DNA of 64,000 nucleotides from Streptomyces ortus. GTDB taxonomy: Bacteria; Actinomycetota; Actinomycetes; Streptomycetales; Streptomycetaceae. The first letter of the stretch is position 1, and the number at the start of each line of letters is the position of its first letter. Positions 24,350-33,269 of the stretch are shown here, piece by piece. The notes under the pieces are model-generated. The model had not been told where the DNA came from and did not search any database. It was given only the letters and a program-made list of their open reading frames with translations. The stretch spans positions 4,246,118 to 4,310,117 of the forward strand of contig NZ_JAIFZO010000002.1 in assembly GCF_026341275.1 (NCBI RefSeq), in the 5' to 3' direction. The translations under genes were made by a program, and so were the position numbers.

Positions 24350-25627
24350 GTGATTGACCTTCGCCTGCTTCGTGAGGACCCCGACCGTGTTCGCGCCTCC
24401 CAGCGCGCCCGTGGAGAGGATGTCGCGCTCGTCGACTCCCTGCTCTCCGCCGACGAGCGGCGCAGGTCGTCCGGCGTCCGCTTCGACGAGCTGCGCTCCG
24501 AGCAGAAGGCGCTCGGCAAGCTCATCCCCAAGGCTTCGGGCGACGAGAAGGCCGAGCTGCTCCAGAAGGCCGGCCGGCTCGCCTCCGACGTCAAGGCGGC
24601 CGACGCCGAGCAGCACGAGGCGGACGAGGAGACCAAGCGGCTCCTGCAGCAGCTCGGCAACCTCGTGCACCCCGACGTCCCCGTCGGCGGCGAGGAGGAC
24701 TTCGTCGTCCTGGAGACGCACGGCACGATCCGCGACTTCGGCGCCGAGGGCTTCGAGCCCAAGGACCACCTGGAGCTCGGCGAGGCGCTGGGCGCCATCG
24801 ACGTCGAACGCGGCGCCAAGGTGTCCGGCTCGCGCTTCTACTACCTGACGGGGGTCGGCGCGCTCCTGGAGCTCGCCCTCGTCAACGCGGCGATCGCGCA
24901 GGCCACGGAGGCCGGCTTCGTCCCGATGCTGACCCCCGCGCTGGTCCGCCCGCGCGCCATGGAGGGCACCGGCTTCCTCGGCCAGGCCGCGGAGAACGTG
25001 TACCACCTGGAGAAGGACGACTTCTACCTGGTCGGCACCTCCGAGGTCCCGCTCGCGGCGTACCACATGGACGAGATCCTGGACGCGGACAAGCTGCCGC
25101 TGCGCTACGCGGGCTTCTCGCCGTGCTTCCGCCGCGAGGCCGGCACGTACGGCAAGGACACCCGGGGCATCTTCCGCGTGCACCAGTTCGACAAGGTCGA
25201 GATGTTCTCGTACGTCGATCCGGCGGACGCGGAGAACGAGCACCAGCGGCTCCTCGACTGGGAGAAGCAGTGGCTGACCGGTCTCGGGCTGCCCTTCCAG
25301 GTCATCGACGTGGCCTCGGGCGACCTGGGGTCGTCCGCCTCGCGCAAGTTCGACTGCGAGGCGTGGATCCCGACCCAGGGCAAGTACCGCGAGCTGACCT
25401 CGGCCTCGAACTGCGACGGCTTCCAGGCCCGCCGGCTGTCGGTACGCATGCGGGACGGCAAGAAGGTGCAGCCGCTCGCGACACTGAACGGCACGCTGTG
25501 CGCCGTTCCGCGCACGATCGTGGCGATCCTGGAGAACCACCAGCTGGCCGACGGCTCCGTACGGGTGCCCGAGGTGCTGCGTCCGTATCTGGGCGGCCGT
25601 GAGCTGCTGGAGCCGATCTCCAAGTGA
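24350..25627 (+). CDS. serS: serine-tRNA ligase
   Basis: 425 residues from GTG 24350. The N-terminal long coiled-coil arm (about residues 1-110, rich in Glu/Lys/Arg) grips the tRNA-Ser variable arm. The class II catalytic core has motif 2 (SPCFRREAGTYGKDTRGIFR) and motif 3 near the C-terminus (LNGTLCAVPRTIVAILENHQ). SASNCDGFQARR is the family's serine-site segment. It charges tRNA-Ser, including the tRNA-Ser(UGA) at 4379-4465. Its 600-bp upstream region has the DnaA-box cluster but no T-box was seen. Its stop overlaps the GTG of the next gene. Confidence 0.97.
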   Translation: MIDLRLLREDPDRVRASQRARGEDVALVDSLLSADERRRSSGVRFDELRSEQKALGKLIPKASGDEKAELLQKAGRLASDVKAADAEQHEADEETKRLLQQLGNLVHPDVPVGGEEDFVVLETHGTIRDFGAEGFEPKDHLELGEALGAIDVERGAKVSGSRFYYLTGVGALLELALVNAAIAQATEAGFVPMLTPALVRPRAMEGTGFLGQAAENVYHLEKDDFYLVGTSEVPLAAYHMDEILDADKLPLRYAGFSPCFRREAGTYGKDTRGIFRVHQFDKVEMFSYVDPADAENEHQRLLDWEKQWLTGLGLPFQVIDVASGDLGSSASRKFDCEAWIPTQGKYRELTSASNCDGFQARRLSVRMRDGKKVQPLATLNGTLCAVPRTIVAILENHQLADGSVRVPEVLRPYLGGRELLEPISK

Positions 25628-26463
25628 CCGGCACCACCGAGCCCACCGGATCGGCCGGATCCACGCGGGCGTTCCCGTACAGGCTTGTCGCGACCGATCT
25701 CGACGGAACGTTGCTGCGCTCCGACGACACGGTCTCGGAGCGCACGCGCGAGGCACTCGCCGCGGCCACCGTGGCGGGTGCGGCGCACCTCGTGGTCACC
25801 GGCCGGGCGGTGCCCTGGACCCGGCACATCCTCGACGACCTCGGGTACGAGGGCCTCGCGGTGTGCGGCCAGGGCGCCCAGCTGTACGACGCCGGGGCGC
25901 ACCGGCTGCTCACGTCGGTGACCCTCGACCGGCAGCTGGCGGGGCTGGCGCTCGCCAAGATCGAGGCGGAGGTCGGCCCGCTGTCCCTCGCCGCGAGCCG
26001 CGACGGTCTCGACGGCGACGTCCTGGTCGGCCCCGGCTACCGGGTGCAGGGCCTGTTGCAGTCCGTCCCGTTCACCGATGTGGCCGAGCTGTGGGCCGCG
26101 CCCCTGACCAAGATGTACATCCAGCATCCGCGCCTCACCGACGACGAGCTGACGTCCGCGGCGCGGGCGGCGGCGGGCTCGCTGGTGAACATCGTGATGG
26201 CGGGCGAGGGCATCGTGGAGATCCTGCCCCTGGGTCTGTCCAAGGCCACGGGGCTCTCCCTGGCGGCCCGCCGCCTGGGTGTGAAGGCCGCAGACACGAT
26301 CGCCTTCGGCGACATGCCGAACGACATACCGATGTTCGCGTGGTCGGCGCACGGCGTGGCGATGGCCAACGCCCACACCGAACTCAAGGCCGTGGCCGAC
26401 GAGCTGACCCTGTCGAACGACGAGGACGGCATCGCGGTGGTGCTGGAGAGACTGCTGGGCTAG
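25624..26463 (+). CDS. Cof-type HAD phosphatase
   Basis: 279 residues from the GTG overlapping the serS stop (GTGA), hence translationally coupled. HAD motif I is LVATDLDGTLLRSDD, motif II is HLVVTGRAVP and motif IV is IAFGDMPNDIPMF, with the type IIB (Cof) cap between. Such enzymes dephosphorylate sugar phosphates, nucleotides or cofactors; the substrate cannot be read from the sequence. Coupling to serS is usual in Streptomyces, as far as I recall, though the reason is unclear. A paralogue with similar motifs occurs at 36051-36920. It ends convergently with the ABC transporter cluster, 318 bp away. Confidence 0.92.
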   Translation: MTGTTEPTGSAGSTRAFPYRLVATDLDGTLLRSDDTVSERTREALAAATVAGAAHLVVTGRAVPWTRHILDDLGYEGLAVCGQGAQLYDAGAHRLLTSVTLDRQLAGLALAKIEAEVGPLSLAASRDGLDGDVLVGPGYRVQGLLQSVPFTDVAELWAAPLTKMYIQHPRLTDDELTSAARAAAGSLVNIVMAGEGIVEILPLGLSKATGLSLAARRLGVKAADTIAFGDMPNDIPMFAWSAHGVAMANAHTELKAVADELTLSNDEDGIAVVLERLLG

Positions 26464-26781
26464 CCGCTCCGCGGCTTTTGGGGAACCCCGCCCGGGAGGG
26501 GCGGCCCGCGCGGAGGTACGCGCTCGAAGCGGCCGCCCCGGGCAGCTCCCTCGCGGGGCGGACTCGACGGAGCTGACTGCTCCGGAGCCCGCACGCTGCC
26601 CTGCCGGGAGCCCGACGAACCGCCACTGACGGGCGTCGTCGTGCTCCTCACCCGGACTGCGGCACCGGAGGAATCCGGCGCCCTGAACATGACCACTGTG
26701 CCCCGGGGGACGAGTCGGACGCCACCGAATAATCGGACGCCCCTGAATAAAAGGGCGCTTGGCGCGCAGTGGGCAGGCAGG
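26464..26781. other. convergent intergenic region with 18-bp tandem repeat
   Basis: 318 bp between two convergent transcription units. An 18-bp unit, TCGGACGCCACCGAATAA, is duplicated in tandem with two mismatches at 26715-26732 and 26733-26750, followed by an AAAGGGCGC stretch. No gene is supported. Confidence 0.55.
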
Positions 26782-27042
26782 TCAGCTCCGCCGCCACCTG
26801 CGCCGCCGCGCCTTGCTGAAGAACCATCCCGCGGGTGGCTCGTCGGAGCGCCAGGGCTGCGGATCGGGGCCGCCGTCGCGCCAGCGGGCCGCGAGCATCC
26901 GGGCGCGCGCGGACGGCTCCTCCGTATCGGCGGACCGTATGAAGTCCTCGTCCAGGACGAGTTCGTCCCAGACCTCTCCCGCGGGCTCCCCAGGGCCTTC
27001 GCCGGGTCCCTGTCCGTCACCGCGTGGTGCCTGCGCCGCCAT
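26782..27042 (-). CDS. small ABC-transporter-associated protein (SGM_5486 type)
   Basis: 86 residues from ATG 27042, with GAGGAGG seven bases upstream; longer frames reach 27201 but lack a ribosome site. A Gly/Pro-rich N-terminus is followed by WDELVLDEDFIRSADTEEPS, ARARMLAARW, and PPAGWFFSKARRRRWRRS at the C-terminus. I recognise it as the Streptomyces SGM_5486 'transporter-associated' family, encoded beside these ABC genes. Its function is not known. The very basic tail could contact membranes or nucleic acid. It follows the permease gene at 27212 by 169 bp and is on the same strand. Confidence 0.8.
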   Translation of the reverse strand: MAAQAPRGDGQGPGEGPGEPAGEVWDELVLDEDFIRSADTEEPSARARMLAARWRDGGPDPQPWRSDEPPAGWFFSKARRRRWRRS

Positions 27043-27211
27043 CCCCGTTCCTCCTCGTCGCATCCCCTCGGGCCAGTGTGCCGTCACCGGCGTAAAACCC
27101 ACTTCAAGATCTTCAAGATCAGAAATCGACTGCGGGATCAAGGACGGATGCGGCTCCACGCGCGCGTGGAGCCGCATCGACCAGGCGGGCCCGCCACCCA
27201 CTCCGGCAGGG

Positions 27212-27931
27212 CTACTCCTCGCCGGCCAGGGTCAGCGTCCGCAACTTCTGTCCCGCGAACCAGGTGGCGGCGACGGTCACCACGACCAGCAGCACCGTGC
27301 CGGTGGTGAGGCCCACGTCGGAGGTGACGAGATCGCCGCCGGACACCTTGTGGGCCACCGCGAGCGACCACTGCTGGACACTGAGCGTCCTCGCCCCGGA
27401 GACCAGCGTCCCGAAGAGCGCCTCCCACACGAGGGCGTAGACGAGTCCGAAGACCACCGCGTGCCGCGTGATGGTGCCGAGCAGCAGGAAGAGCGCCGCG
27501 TACGCGATGGAGGCGACCAGAGCCGCCACGGTGTACGCGACGGCGACCTGCTGGCCGTTGCCGTTGAGGATCAGTCCGGCGAGGAACGTCGGGACCGCCG
27601 AGAACACCATGGTGACGGCGACGGCGACGATCAGCTTGGTGAAGATGATCGTGGGGCGCTTGACCGGCTTGGCGAGCAGGTAGACGACCGAGCCGTCGTC
27701 GATCTCGGGGCCGATCGCGCCCGTTCCCGCGATGACACCGATGATGGGCACCATCGTGGCGAGCGCGAAGCCGCCGAGGACGTCCGCGGCCACCTGGTCG
27801 TCGGCGCCCGTGAAGCTGCGCACGGCCACGGAGAGGACGATCAGCAGGACGGGCAGGGCGCCCAGGATGAGGGCCCGGCGGCGGCCGAGGAGGCCGCGGT
27901 AGGTGAGTCGGGCGACTGTGGGGTCGTACAT
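27212..27931 (-). CDS. ABC-2 type transporter permease
   Basis: 239 residues from ATG 27931. Six hydrophobic segments fit an ABC-2 permease (for instance ALILGALPVLLIVLSVAV near the N-terminus and TVLLVVVTVAATWFAG near the C-terminus). It is 11 bp downstream of the ATP-binding gene at 27943 on the same strand, and these two form one exporter. A second permease/ATPase pair (28904-30836) lies directly upstream, so two related exporters are in tandem. Substrates are unknown; ABC-2 systems often export drugs, lipids or polymers. Confidence 0.88.
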   Translation of the reverse strand: MYDPTVARLTYRGLLGRRRALILGALPVLLIVLSVAVRSFTGADDQVAADVLGGFALATMVPIIGVIAGTGAIGPEIDDGSVVYLLAKPVKRPTIIFTKLIVAVAVTMVFSAVPTFLAGLILNGNGQQVAVAYTVAALVASIAYAALFLLLGTITRHAVVFGLVYALVWEALFGTLVSGARTLSVQQWSLAVAHKVSGGDLVTSDVGLTTGTVLLVVVTVAATWFAGQKLRTLTLAGEE

Positions 27932-27942
27932 CTTTCGGCCTC

Positions 27943-28854
27943 CTACGCCGCGACGAGATACGAGAAGACGGACTCGAGGGACTCGTCGGACGGCGAGACC
28001 GTGAGCAGTCGGATGCCGTGGTCGCGGGCCACTCGCGGCAGCAGTGCCGTGAAGCGCGGGAAGTCGACGGCCTGGATGCGCAAGGCGCCCTCCTGGAGGT
28101 CCACCTCGATGCCGGACGTCGACGGGTCGGCGATCAGCGCCGCCGCGAGCGCGCGGTCGTCGCTGGAGCGGACCAGGTAGCGGTGCGGGCGGTCGGTCAT
28201 CAGGCGGCGGATCCGGCGGAAGTCGCCACTGGCCGCGTGCCGTCCGGCGACGATCACCTCGATGTGCGAGGCGAGTTGCTCGACCTCCTCCAGGATGTGC
28301 GACGAGAAGAGGACCGTACGGCCCTCGTCGCCCATGCGCCGCAGCAGGTCCATCAGCTGCATGCGCTGGCGCGGGTCCATGCCGTTGAAGGGCTCGTCGA
28401 GCAGCAGCAGCGAGGGGTCGTGGACGAGCGCCGAGGCCATCTTCACGCGCTGGCGCATGCCCTTGGAGTACGTCGAGATCTTCCGGTCCTGCGCGTACTC
28501 CATCTCGACCGTGGCGAGGGCGCGGTGGGCCGCCTTGTCGCCGAGGCCGTGCAACTCGGCGTTGGCGACGACGAACTCGCGGCCTGTGAGGAAGTCGTAC
28601 ATCGCCTCGCGCTCGGGGACGATGCCGATCTGCTTGTAGATCTCCTCGTTGCGCCAGGTCGGCCGGCCGTCGAGGGTGACGGAGCCGGTGGAGGGGGCGA
28701 GGAAGCCGCCCATCATGTTGATGAGGGTGGATTTTCCGGCGCCGTTCGGGCCGAGCAGGCCGGTGACTCCGGGGCCGATGGTCATGGTGATGTCGTTGAC
28801 GGCCACCACGTTGCCGAACCAGCGTGAGACGTGGTCGATGGTGAGGGTGCTCAT
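27943..28854 (-). CDS. ABC transporter ATP-binding protein
   Basis: 303 residues from ATG 28854. Walker A is LLGPNGAGKSTLIN, the signature region is STYSKGMRQRVKMAS (variant of LSGGQ), and Walker B is SLLLLDEPFNG, then the H-loop SSHILEEVEQLA. A C-terminal extension of about 90 residues is usual for exporters of the drug/ABC-2 class. It pairs with the permease gene 11 bp downstream. The gap of 49 bp to the upstream permease gene means all four transporter genes may be one transcript. Confidence 0.93.
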   Translation of the reverse strand: MSTLTIDHVSRWFGNVVAVNDITMTIGPGVTGLLGPNGAGKSTLINMMGGFLAPSTGSVTLDGRPTWRNEEIYKQIGIVPEREAMYDFLTGREFVVANAELHGLGDKAAHRALATVEMEYAQDRKISTYSKGMRQRVKMASALVHDPSLLLLDEPFNGMDPRQRMQLMDLLRRMGDEGRTVLFSSHILEEVEQLASHIEVIVAGRHAASGDFRRIRRLMTDRPHRYLVRSSDDRALAAALIADPSTSGIEVDLQEGALRIQAVDFPRFTALLPRVARDHGIRLLTVSPSDESLESVFSYLVAA

Positions 28855-28903
28855 GGGCGCGGCCCGTTCCTTGGAAGGGTGGTGGCGGACGACGGGCGGG
28901 CGG

Positions 28904-29827
28904 TCACAGTCCGACCTTTCGGTAGCGGCGCATCAGGATGCCGTAGCAGCCCGCGACGAGCCCCAGGACGGCGATCAGATACACGACGCCCAGGCCGCTC
29001 GAAGGACCCTCACCGCCGGGGAACGCCGATGTGGCGCCCAGGAAGGCGGTCTGCACCCCGTCGATCAGCGTGATCGGCGAGAAGAGGCCGAGCCAGGAGA
29101 TCGCGTCGGTGCTGGACTGGTCGTAGGCGATGGCCTGGACGGTGGACACCGCTCCGTAGGAGATGGTCAGCACGGCGATGACGGCGGCGATGCCGAAGCC
29201 GCGGCGCGGGGTGATCGCCGAGATGACCAGGCCGATGCCGGCGAAAAGCAGGGAAAGCAGTGCCACGGAGACGAGCCCTTGTCCGAAACCCTTGGTCTGG
29301 TCCCAGAAGTCGAGTTTGGCCAGCAGCGCTCCCACGTACAGCACGAGCAGCGGGGCGGCGGTGAGCAGGAACAGCGCCGAGGCCAGCGCCGCGTACTTGG
29401 CGCGTACGTAGTCGGCGGTCTCGATGGGGCGCGAGAAGTACAGCGGGACGGTCTTGAAGCGCAGGTCCCGGGAGACGGACTGCGGTCCCTGGGAGGCGAC
29501 GTACAGACCGATGACGGCCTGCATGATGATCGCGTAGCGCGTGTAGTCGACGGGCAGGTCCTTCGCCTTGGTGGCGACGGCGACCGCGACCATGATCAGC
29601 GCGGGGACGCACATCACCACGAAGAGCAGCATCGGCAGCACTTTGGACTTCACCGAGCGGCCGAGGCCGTACGAGCCGCGCAGGGACATCGAGTAGAGCG
29701 AGCGGCGGGCGTACGCGCGTCCCAGACGCGGGCCGTCGTAGTTGCGGTAGCCGATGTTGTGGATCCGGGTCTGCTCGCCCGCGCCTGCCGGAGCCGGGAC
29801 CTGTGCCTGGGGCTGCTCAACCGCCAT
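28904..29827 (-). CDS. ABC-2 type transporter permease
   Basis: 307 residues from ATG 29827. After a 65-residue N-terminal region (EQTRIHNIGYRNYDGPRLG) there are six or so hydrophobic segments, including VLPMLLFVVMCVPALIMVAV. The IHNIGYRNYDGPRLGR motif marks a recognisable actinobacterial ABC-2 permease subgroup. Its start overlaps the end of the upstream ATP-binding gene by 11 bp, showing coupling. Substrate unknown. Confidence 0.88.
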   Translation of the reverse strand: MAVEQPQAQVPAPAGAGEQTRIHNIGYRNYDGPRLGRAYARRSLYSMSLRGSYGLGRSVKSKVLPMLLFVVMCVPALIMVAVAVATKAKDLPVDYTRYAIIMQAVIGLYVASQGPQSVSRDLRFKTVPLYFSRPIETADYVRAKYAALASALFLLTAAPLLVLYVGALLAKLDFWDQTKGFGQGLVSVALLSLLFAGIGLVISAITPRRGFGIAAVIAVLTISYGAVSTVQAIAYDQSSTDAISWLGLFSPITLIDGVQTAFLGATSAFPGGEGPSSGLGVVYLIAVLGLVAGCYGILMRRYRKVGL

Positions 29828-30836
29828 GGCCGACCGCCTCCTTCCGCTGTTCGTCGCCGTTCTTCGGGGCCGAGCGCGCTTCGGCGTCCCTGGCCGCCTG
29901 CTCGTCGCTGTCCTTGAAGACCTCAGCGATGTGGTGCCTGCGCTGCTCCATGCGCACCAGACCGAGGCCCAGGTCGGCGACGACGTCCCGTACGAGGTCG
30001 TACGTCTCCTCGCCCTGCGCGGTGAGGAGCAGGATGTGGCCCGCACCGGGGAGTCCGCTGCCGTCGTGGGTGTCGACACCGCGCGCGTGCAGCACGTCGC
30101 GCAGTGCGCCGGTGCCGTCCGGGTGCTCGTCCGTGTCGGTGACCTCGACGGCGAGGATCGCCGTGCGCTGCGTGAAGTCCGTGGTGGAGCTGGACCGCAG
30201 GAGCTTGCCGCCGTCGATGACGACGACGTGGTCGCAGGTGCGCTCCAACTCGCCGAGCAGGTGCGAGGTGACCAGGACGGAGATGCCGAAGTCGGTGTGG
30301 ATGCGGCGGATCAGGCCGAGCATCTCGTCGCGGCCGACCGGGTCGAGGCCGTTCGTCGGCTCGTCGAGGAAGACCAGTTGCGGGTCGTGGACCAGCGCCT
30401 GCGCGAGCTTGACGCGCTGCTTCATGCCCGTCGAGTAGCCGCCGATGGGGCGGTACCGCTCCTCGTAGAGGCCGACGTGGCGCAGCGTGTCCGCCGTGCG
30501 CTCGCGGGCCGCCGCCGGGGGCAGACCGGACATGCGCGCCATGTGGACGACGAACTCGGTGGCCGAGACGTCGGGCGGCAGGCAGTCGTGCTCGGGCATG
30601 TATCCGACGCGCTCCCGGATGTCGCCGCCCTTGGTGGCGACATCGAGTCCGAGCACCGCGGCGCGGCCCTCGGTGGCGGGGGACAACCCCAGCAGGATCT
30701 TGATCAATGTGGACTTGCCGGCTCCGTTGGCTCCGACGAGTCCGGTCACACCGGGTCCGACGTCCACGGAGAGCCGGTCAAGAGCGGTCACCCTGGGGAA
30801 CCGCTTGCTCAGGCTTTCGGTCGCGATCACAGTCAC
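29817..30836 (-). CDS. ABC transporter ATP-binding protein
   Basis: 339 residues from GTG 30836; an upstream ATG at 30857 and a GTG at 30830 are alternatives, none with a clear ribosome site. Walker A is VGANGAGKSTLIK, the signature variant YSTGMKQRVKLAQ, Walker B QLVFLDEPTNGLD, and the switch His is in TSHLLGELER. It begins the four-gene minus-strand transporter run and overlaps the partner permease gene. A C-terminal domain of about 100 residues is probably regulatory. It is divergent from the EphD-like fusion gene. Confidence 0.92.
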   Translation of the reverse strand: MTVIATESLSKRFPRVTALDRLSVDVGPGVTGLVGANGAGKSTLIKILLGLSPATEGRAAVLGLDVATKGGDIRERVGYMPEHDCLPPDVSATEFVVHMARMSGLPPAAARERTADTLRHVGLYEERYRPIGGYSTGMKQRVKLAQALVHDPQLVFLDEPTNGLDPVGRDEMLGLIRRIHTDFGISVLVTSHLLGELERTCDHVVVIDGGKLLRSSSTTDFTQRTAILAVEVTDTDEHPDGTGALRDVLHARGVDTHDGSGLPGAGHILLLTAQGEETYDLVRDVVADLGLGLVRMEQRRHHIAEVFKDSDEQAARDAEARSAPKNGDEQRKEAVGHGG

Positions 30837-31309
30837 ATTCCGAAGGTAGTGGCGCACAACACATCAGTCGTCAGACCTGGGAGCTGTATCGCTCTCACTC
30901 TCCGGTCGTACGGGTCCGTAGGGGTCACCCTCAGGTCGAACAACCGGCGGCCGTCGGCGTGCCCGGGTGGCCCGGGGTCGCCCGGGTCGGCCGGGTTGTC
31001 CACAACCACACGGTTTTCCACAGGTCTCGCACCCCCCTCTTGACGCAGCCGCCGACAATGGTCACATTCATCAGTGTCAAGTTGCGGGCGCGTACGGCAG
31101 CCGGCTTGGAACGGACGGTGGCATGACCTCAGCAGTGGCCTCGCCAGGGGCCTCACCCGGTCCGCTCACCGCGGGGCTCGCCGGATTCGGGCGGGCCGCA
31201 CCGGCTCGTGTGCGCCGGGGCGGTGGTCGCACGGCGAGGGCCGCACCGCCCAGAGCGCGTTCCGGCTGGACGACGACGTGCCGCATGTGCGGCGTAGGGC
31301 GGAGGACAA
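30837..31309. other. divergent intergenic region with DnaA boxes and a possible gene remnant
   Basis: 473 bp. A perfect DnaA box TTGTCCACA is at 30996-31004 and a TTTTCCACA at 31014-31022, 18 bp apart. From ATG 31122 a short frame begins MTSAVASPGASPGPLTAG and another frame ends SAFRLDDDVPHVRRRAEDK before 31313; together they look like the two ends of a lost gene, but I could not name a family. Confidence 0.4.
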
Positions 31310-33109
31310 GTGAGCCGTGGTGAAGGGCAAGTGCCCCTCGGCGAAGGACGAGCGGCCCTCGCGGGCGCGCGTGAGCGCCGGGTGCGTACGGGCGGCGTCG
31401 AACTGTGTGTCGCCGAGTGGGGCGATCCCTCGACGCGGCCCACGGTGGTGCTCGTGCACGGCTATCCGGACTCCAAGGAGGTGTGGTCCGAGGTCGCCGG
31501 GCGCCTGGCCGAGCGCTTCCATGTGGTGCTGTACGACGTGCGCGGCCACGGCGGATCCACCGCGCCCCGGCCCCTGCGCGGCGGATTCACCCTGGAGAAG
31601 CTGACGGACGACTTCCTGGCGGTCGTGGACGCGGTCAGTCCGGACCGGCCGGTCCATCTGGTCGGCCACGACTGGGGGTCGGTGCAGGCCTGGGAGTTCA
31701 CCACGGTCAAGCGCACGGAAGGGCGGATCGCGTCCTTCACCTCGATGTCCGGCCCCTCCCTCGACCACTTCGGGCACTGGATCAAGAAGCGCATGTCCCG
31801 CCCGACACCGCGCAAGGTCGGGCAACTGCTCGGCCAGGGCGCCAAGTCCTGGTACGTGTACCTGCTGCACACCCCCGCCCTGCCCGAACTGGCCTGGCGC
31901 GGCCCCCTCGGCAAGCAGTGGCCGAAGATCCTGCGCCGCCTGGAGAAGGTCCCCGCCGGGGACTATCCGACCTCGTCGCTGCCCAGGGACGCGGCCAACG
32001 GCGCGTGGCTGTACCGCGACAACATCCGTCCCCGCCTGGGCAGGCCCCGCGGCGACGCGTACGCGCACGCGCCCGTGCAGCTCATCACGCCCCTGGGAGA
32101 CGCGTTCCTCTCCGAACGGCTCTACGACGATCTGGAGCAGTGGGTCCCACGGCTGGTGCGCCGCACTCTCCCGGCCAAGCACTGGATCCCGCGCACCCGG
32201 CCCGACCAGGTGGCCGCCTGGATCACCGAGTTCGTGACCTCGACGGAGGACGGACGGCCCGCGCCCGCGGTGAGCGGTCCGCACGCCGAGCGCTTCGGCG
32301 GGCAGCTCGTCCTGGTCACCGGCGCGGGCAGCGGCATCGGACGGGCCACCGCGTTCGCGTTCGCCGAGGCCGGCGCGCGCGTGGTGGCCGTCGACCGGGA
32401 CGCGGAGAGCGCGGCACGCACCGCGGAGCGGTCCCGGCTCGTCGGCGCCCCGGAGGCCTGGGCCGAGACGGTCGACGTCTCGGACGAGCGGGCCATGGAG
32501 CAACTGGCCGCCAAGGTCGCCGCCGAGTACGGGGTGGTCGACGTCCTGGTGAACAACGCCGGGATCGGACTGTCCGGCTCCTTCCTCGACACCACCGTGG
32601 AGGACTGGCGCACGGTTCTCGACGTCAATCTGTGGGGTGTGATCCACGGCTGCCGGCTCTTCGGGAAGCAGATGGCGGAGCGCGGACAGGGCGGCCACAT
32701 CGTCAACACCGCGTCGGCCGCCGCGTATCTGCCGTCGAAGGCGCTGACCGCCTACAGCACCTCCAAGGCGGCGGTGCTGATGCTCAGCGAGTGTCTGCGC
32801 GCCGAGCTGGCGGGCCAGGGCATCGGCGTCTCGGCGATCTGCCCCGGCTTCGTCAACACCGCCATCACCTCGACCGCGCGCTTCACCGGAGTGGACGCCG
32901 AGGAGGAGAAACGGCGCCAGAAGAGATCGGCGCGGCTGTACGGACTGCGCAACTACCCGCCGGAGAAGGTCGCCGAGGCCGTGGTGCGGGCCGTCGTCCG
33001 CAACCAGGCCGTGGTGCCCGTCACGGTGGAGGCACGAGGCGGCCGTCTCATGTCCCGTTTCACCCCCGGGGCACTTCGCGCGATCGCACGGATGGAGCCC
33101 CCGCTGTGA
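31310..33109 (+). CDS. alpha/beta hydrolase-SDR fusion (EphD-like)
   Basis: 599 residues from GTG 31310, with GGAGGA at 31301-31306. Residues about 25-305 form an alpha/beta hydrolase: HGYPDS (HGxP oxyanion motif) and GHDWGSVQAWEF, where Asp is the expected nucleophile of epoxide hydrolases. Residues about 325-580 form a short-chain dehydrogenase: LVTGAGSGIGRAT (NADP binding), VNNAGIG, and YSTSKAA with catalytic Tyr/Lys. This two-domain layout matches mycobacterial EphD (Rv2214c), linked to mycolate modification; Streptomyces lacks mycolic acids, so the substrate must differ. It stands apart from the MerR gene by 160 bp. Confidence 0.92.
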   Translation: MSRGEGQVPLGEGRAALAGARERRVRTGGVELCVAEWGDPSTRPTVVLVHGYPDSKEVWSEVAGRLAERFHVVLYDVRGHGGSTAPRPLRGGFTLEKLTDDFLAVVDAVSPDRPVHLVGHDWGSVQAWEFTTVKRTEGRIASFTSMSGPSLDHFGHWIKKRMSRPTPRKVGQLLGQGAKSWYVYLLHTPALPELAWRGPLGKQWPKILRRLEKVPAGDYPTSSLPRDAANGAWLYRDNIRPRLGRPRGDAYAHAPVQLITPLGDAFLSERLYDDLEQWVPRLVRRTLPAKHWIPRTRPDQVAAWITEFVTSTEDGRPAPAVSGPHAERFGGQLVLVTGAGSGIGRATAFAFAEAGARVVAVDRDAESAARTAERSRLVGAPEAWAETVDVSDERAMEQLAAKVAAEYGVVDVLVNNAGIGLSGSFLDTTVEDWRTVLDVNLWGVIHGCRLFGKQMAERGQGGHIVNTASAAAYLPSKALTAYSTSKAAVLMLSECLRAELAGQGIGVSAICPGFVNTAITSTARFTGVDAEEEKRRQKRSARLYGLRNYPPEKVAEAVVRAVVRNQAVVPVTVEARGGRLMSRFTPGALRAIARMEPPL

Positions 33110-33269
33110 GAGAGCACCACGCCCTCACACCCCGCCGGCTCTCCTTCGACTCCGGCGCTGGACCGGACACCGGCCCGGGAGTGGCTGCTGCTCCGGTATG
33201 CGCGCCGGGTGGCCGGCAGTGCGGTGACGGCTCCGGTCGGCAGGGCGGGGAACCGGAAGGGCGGGGACT

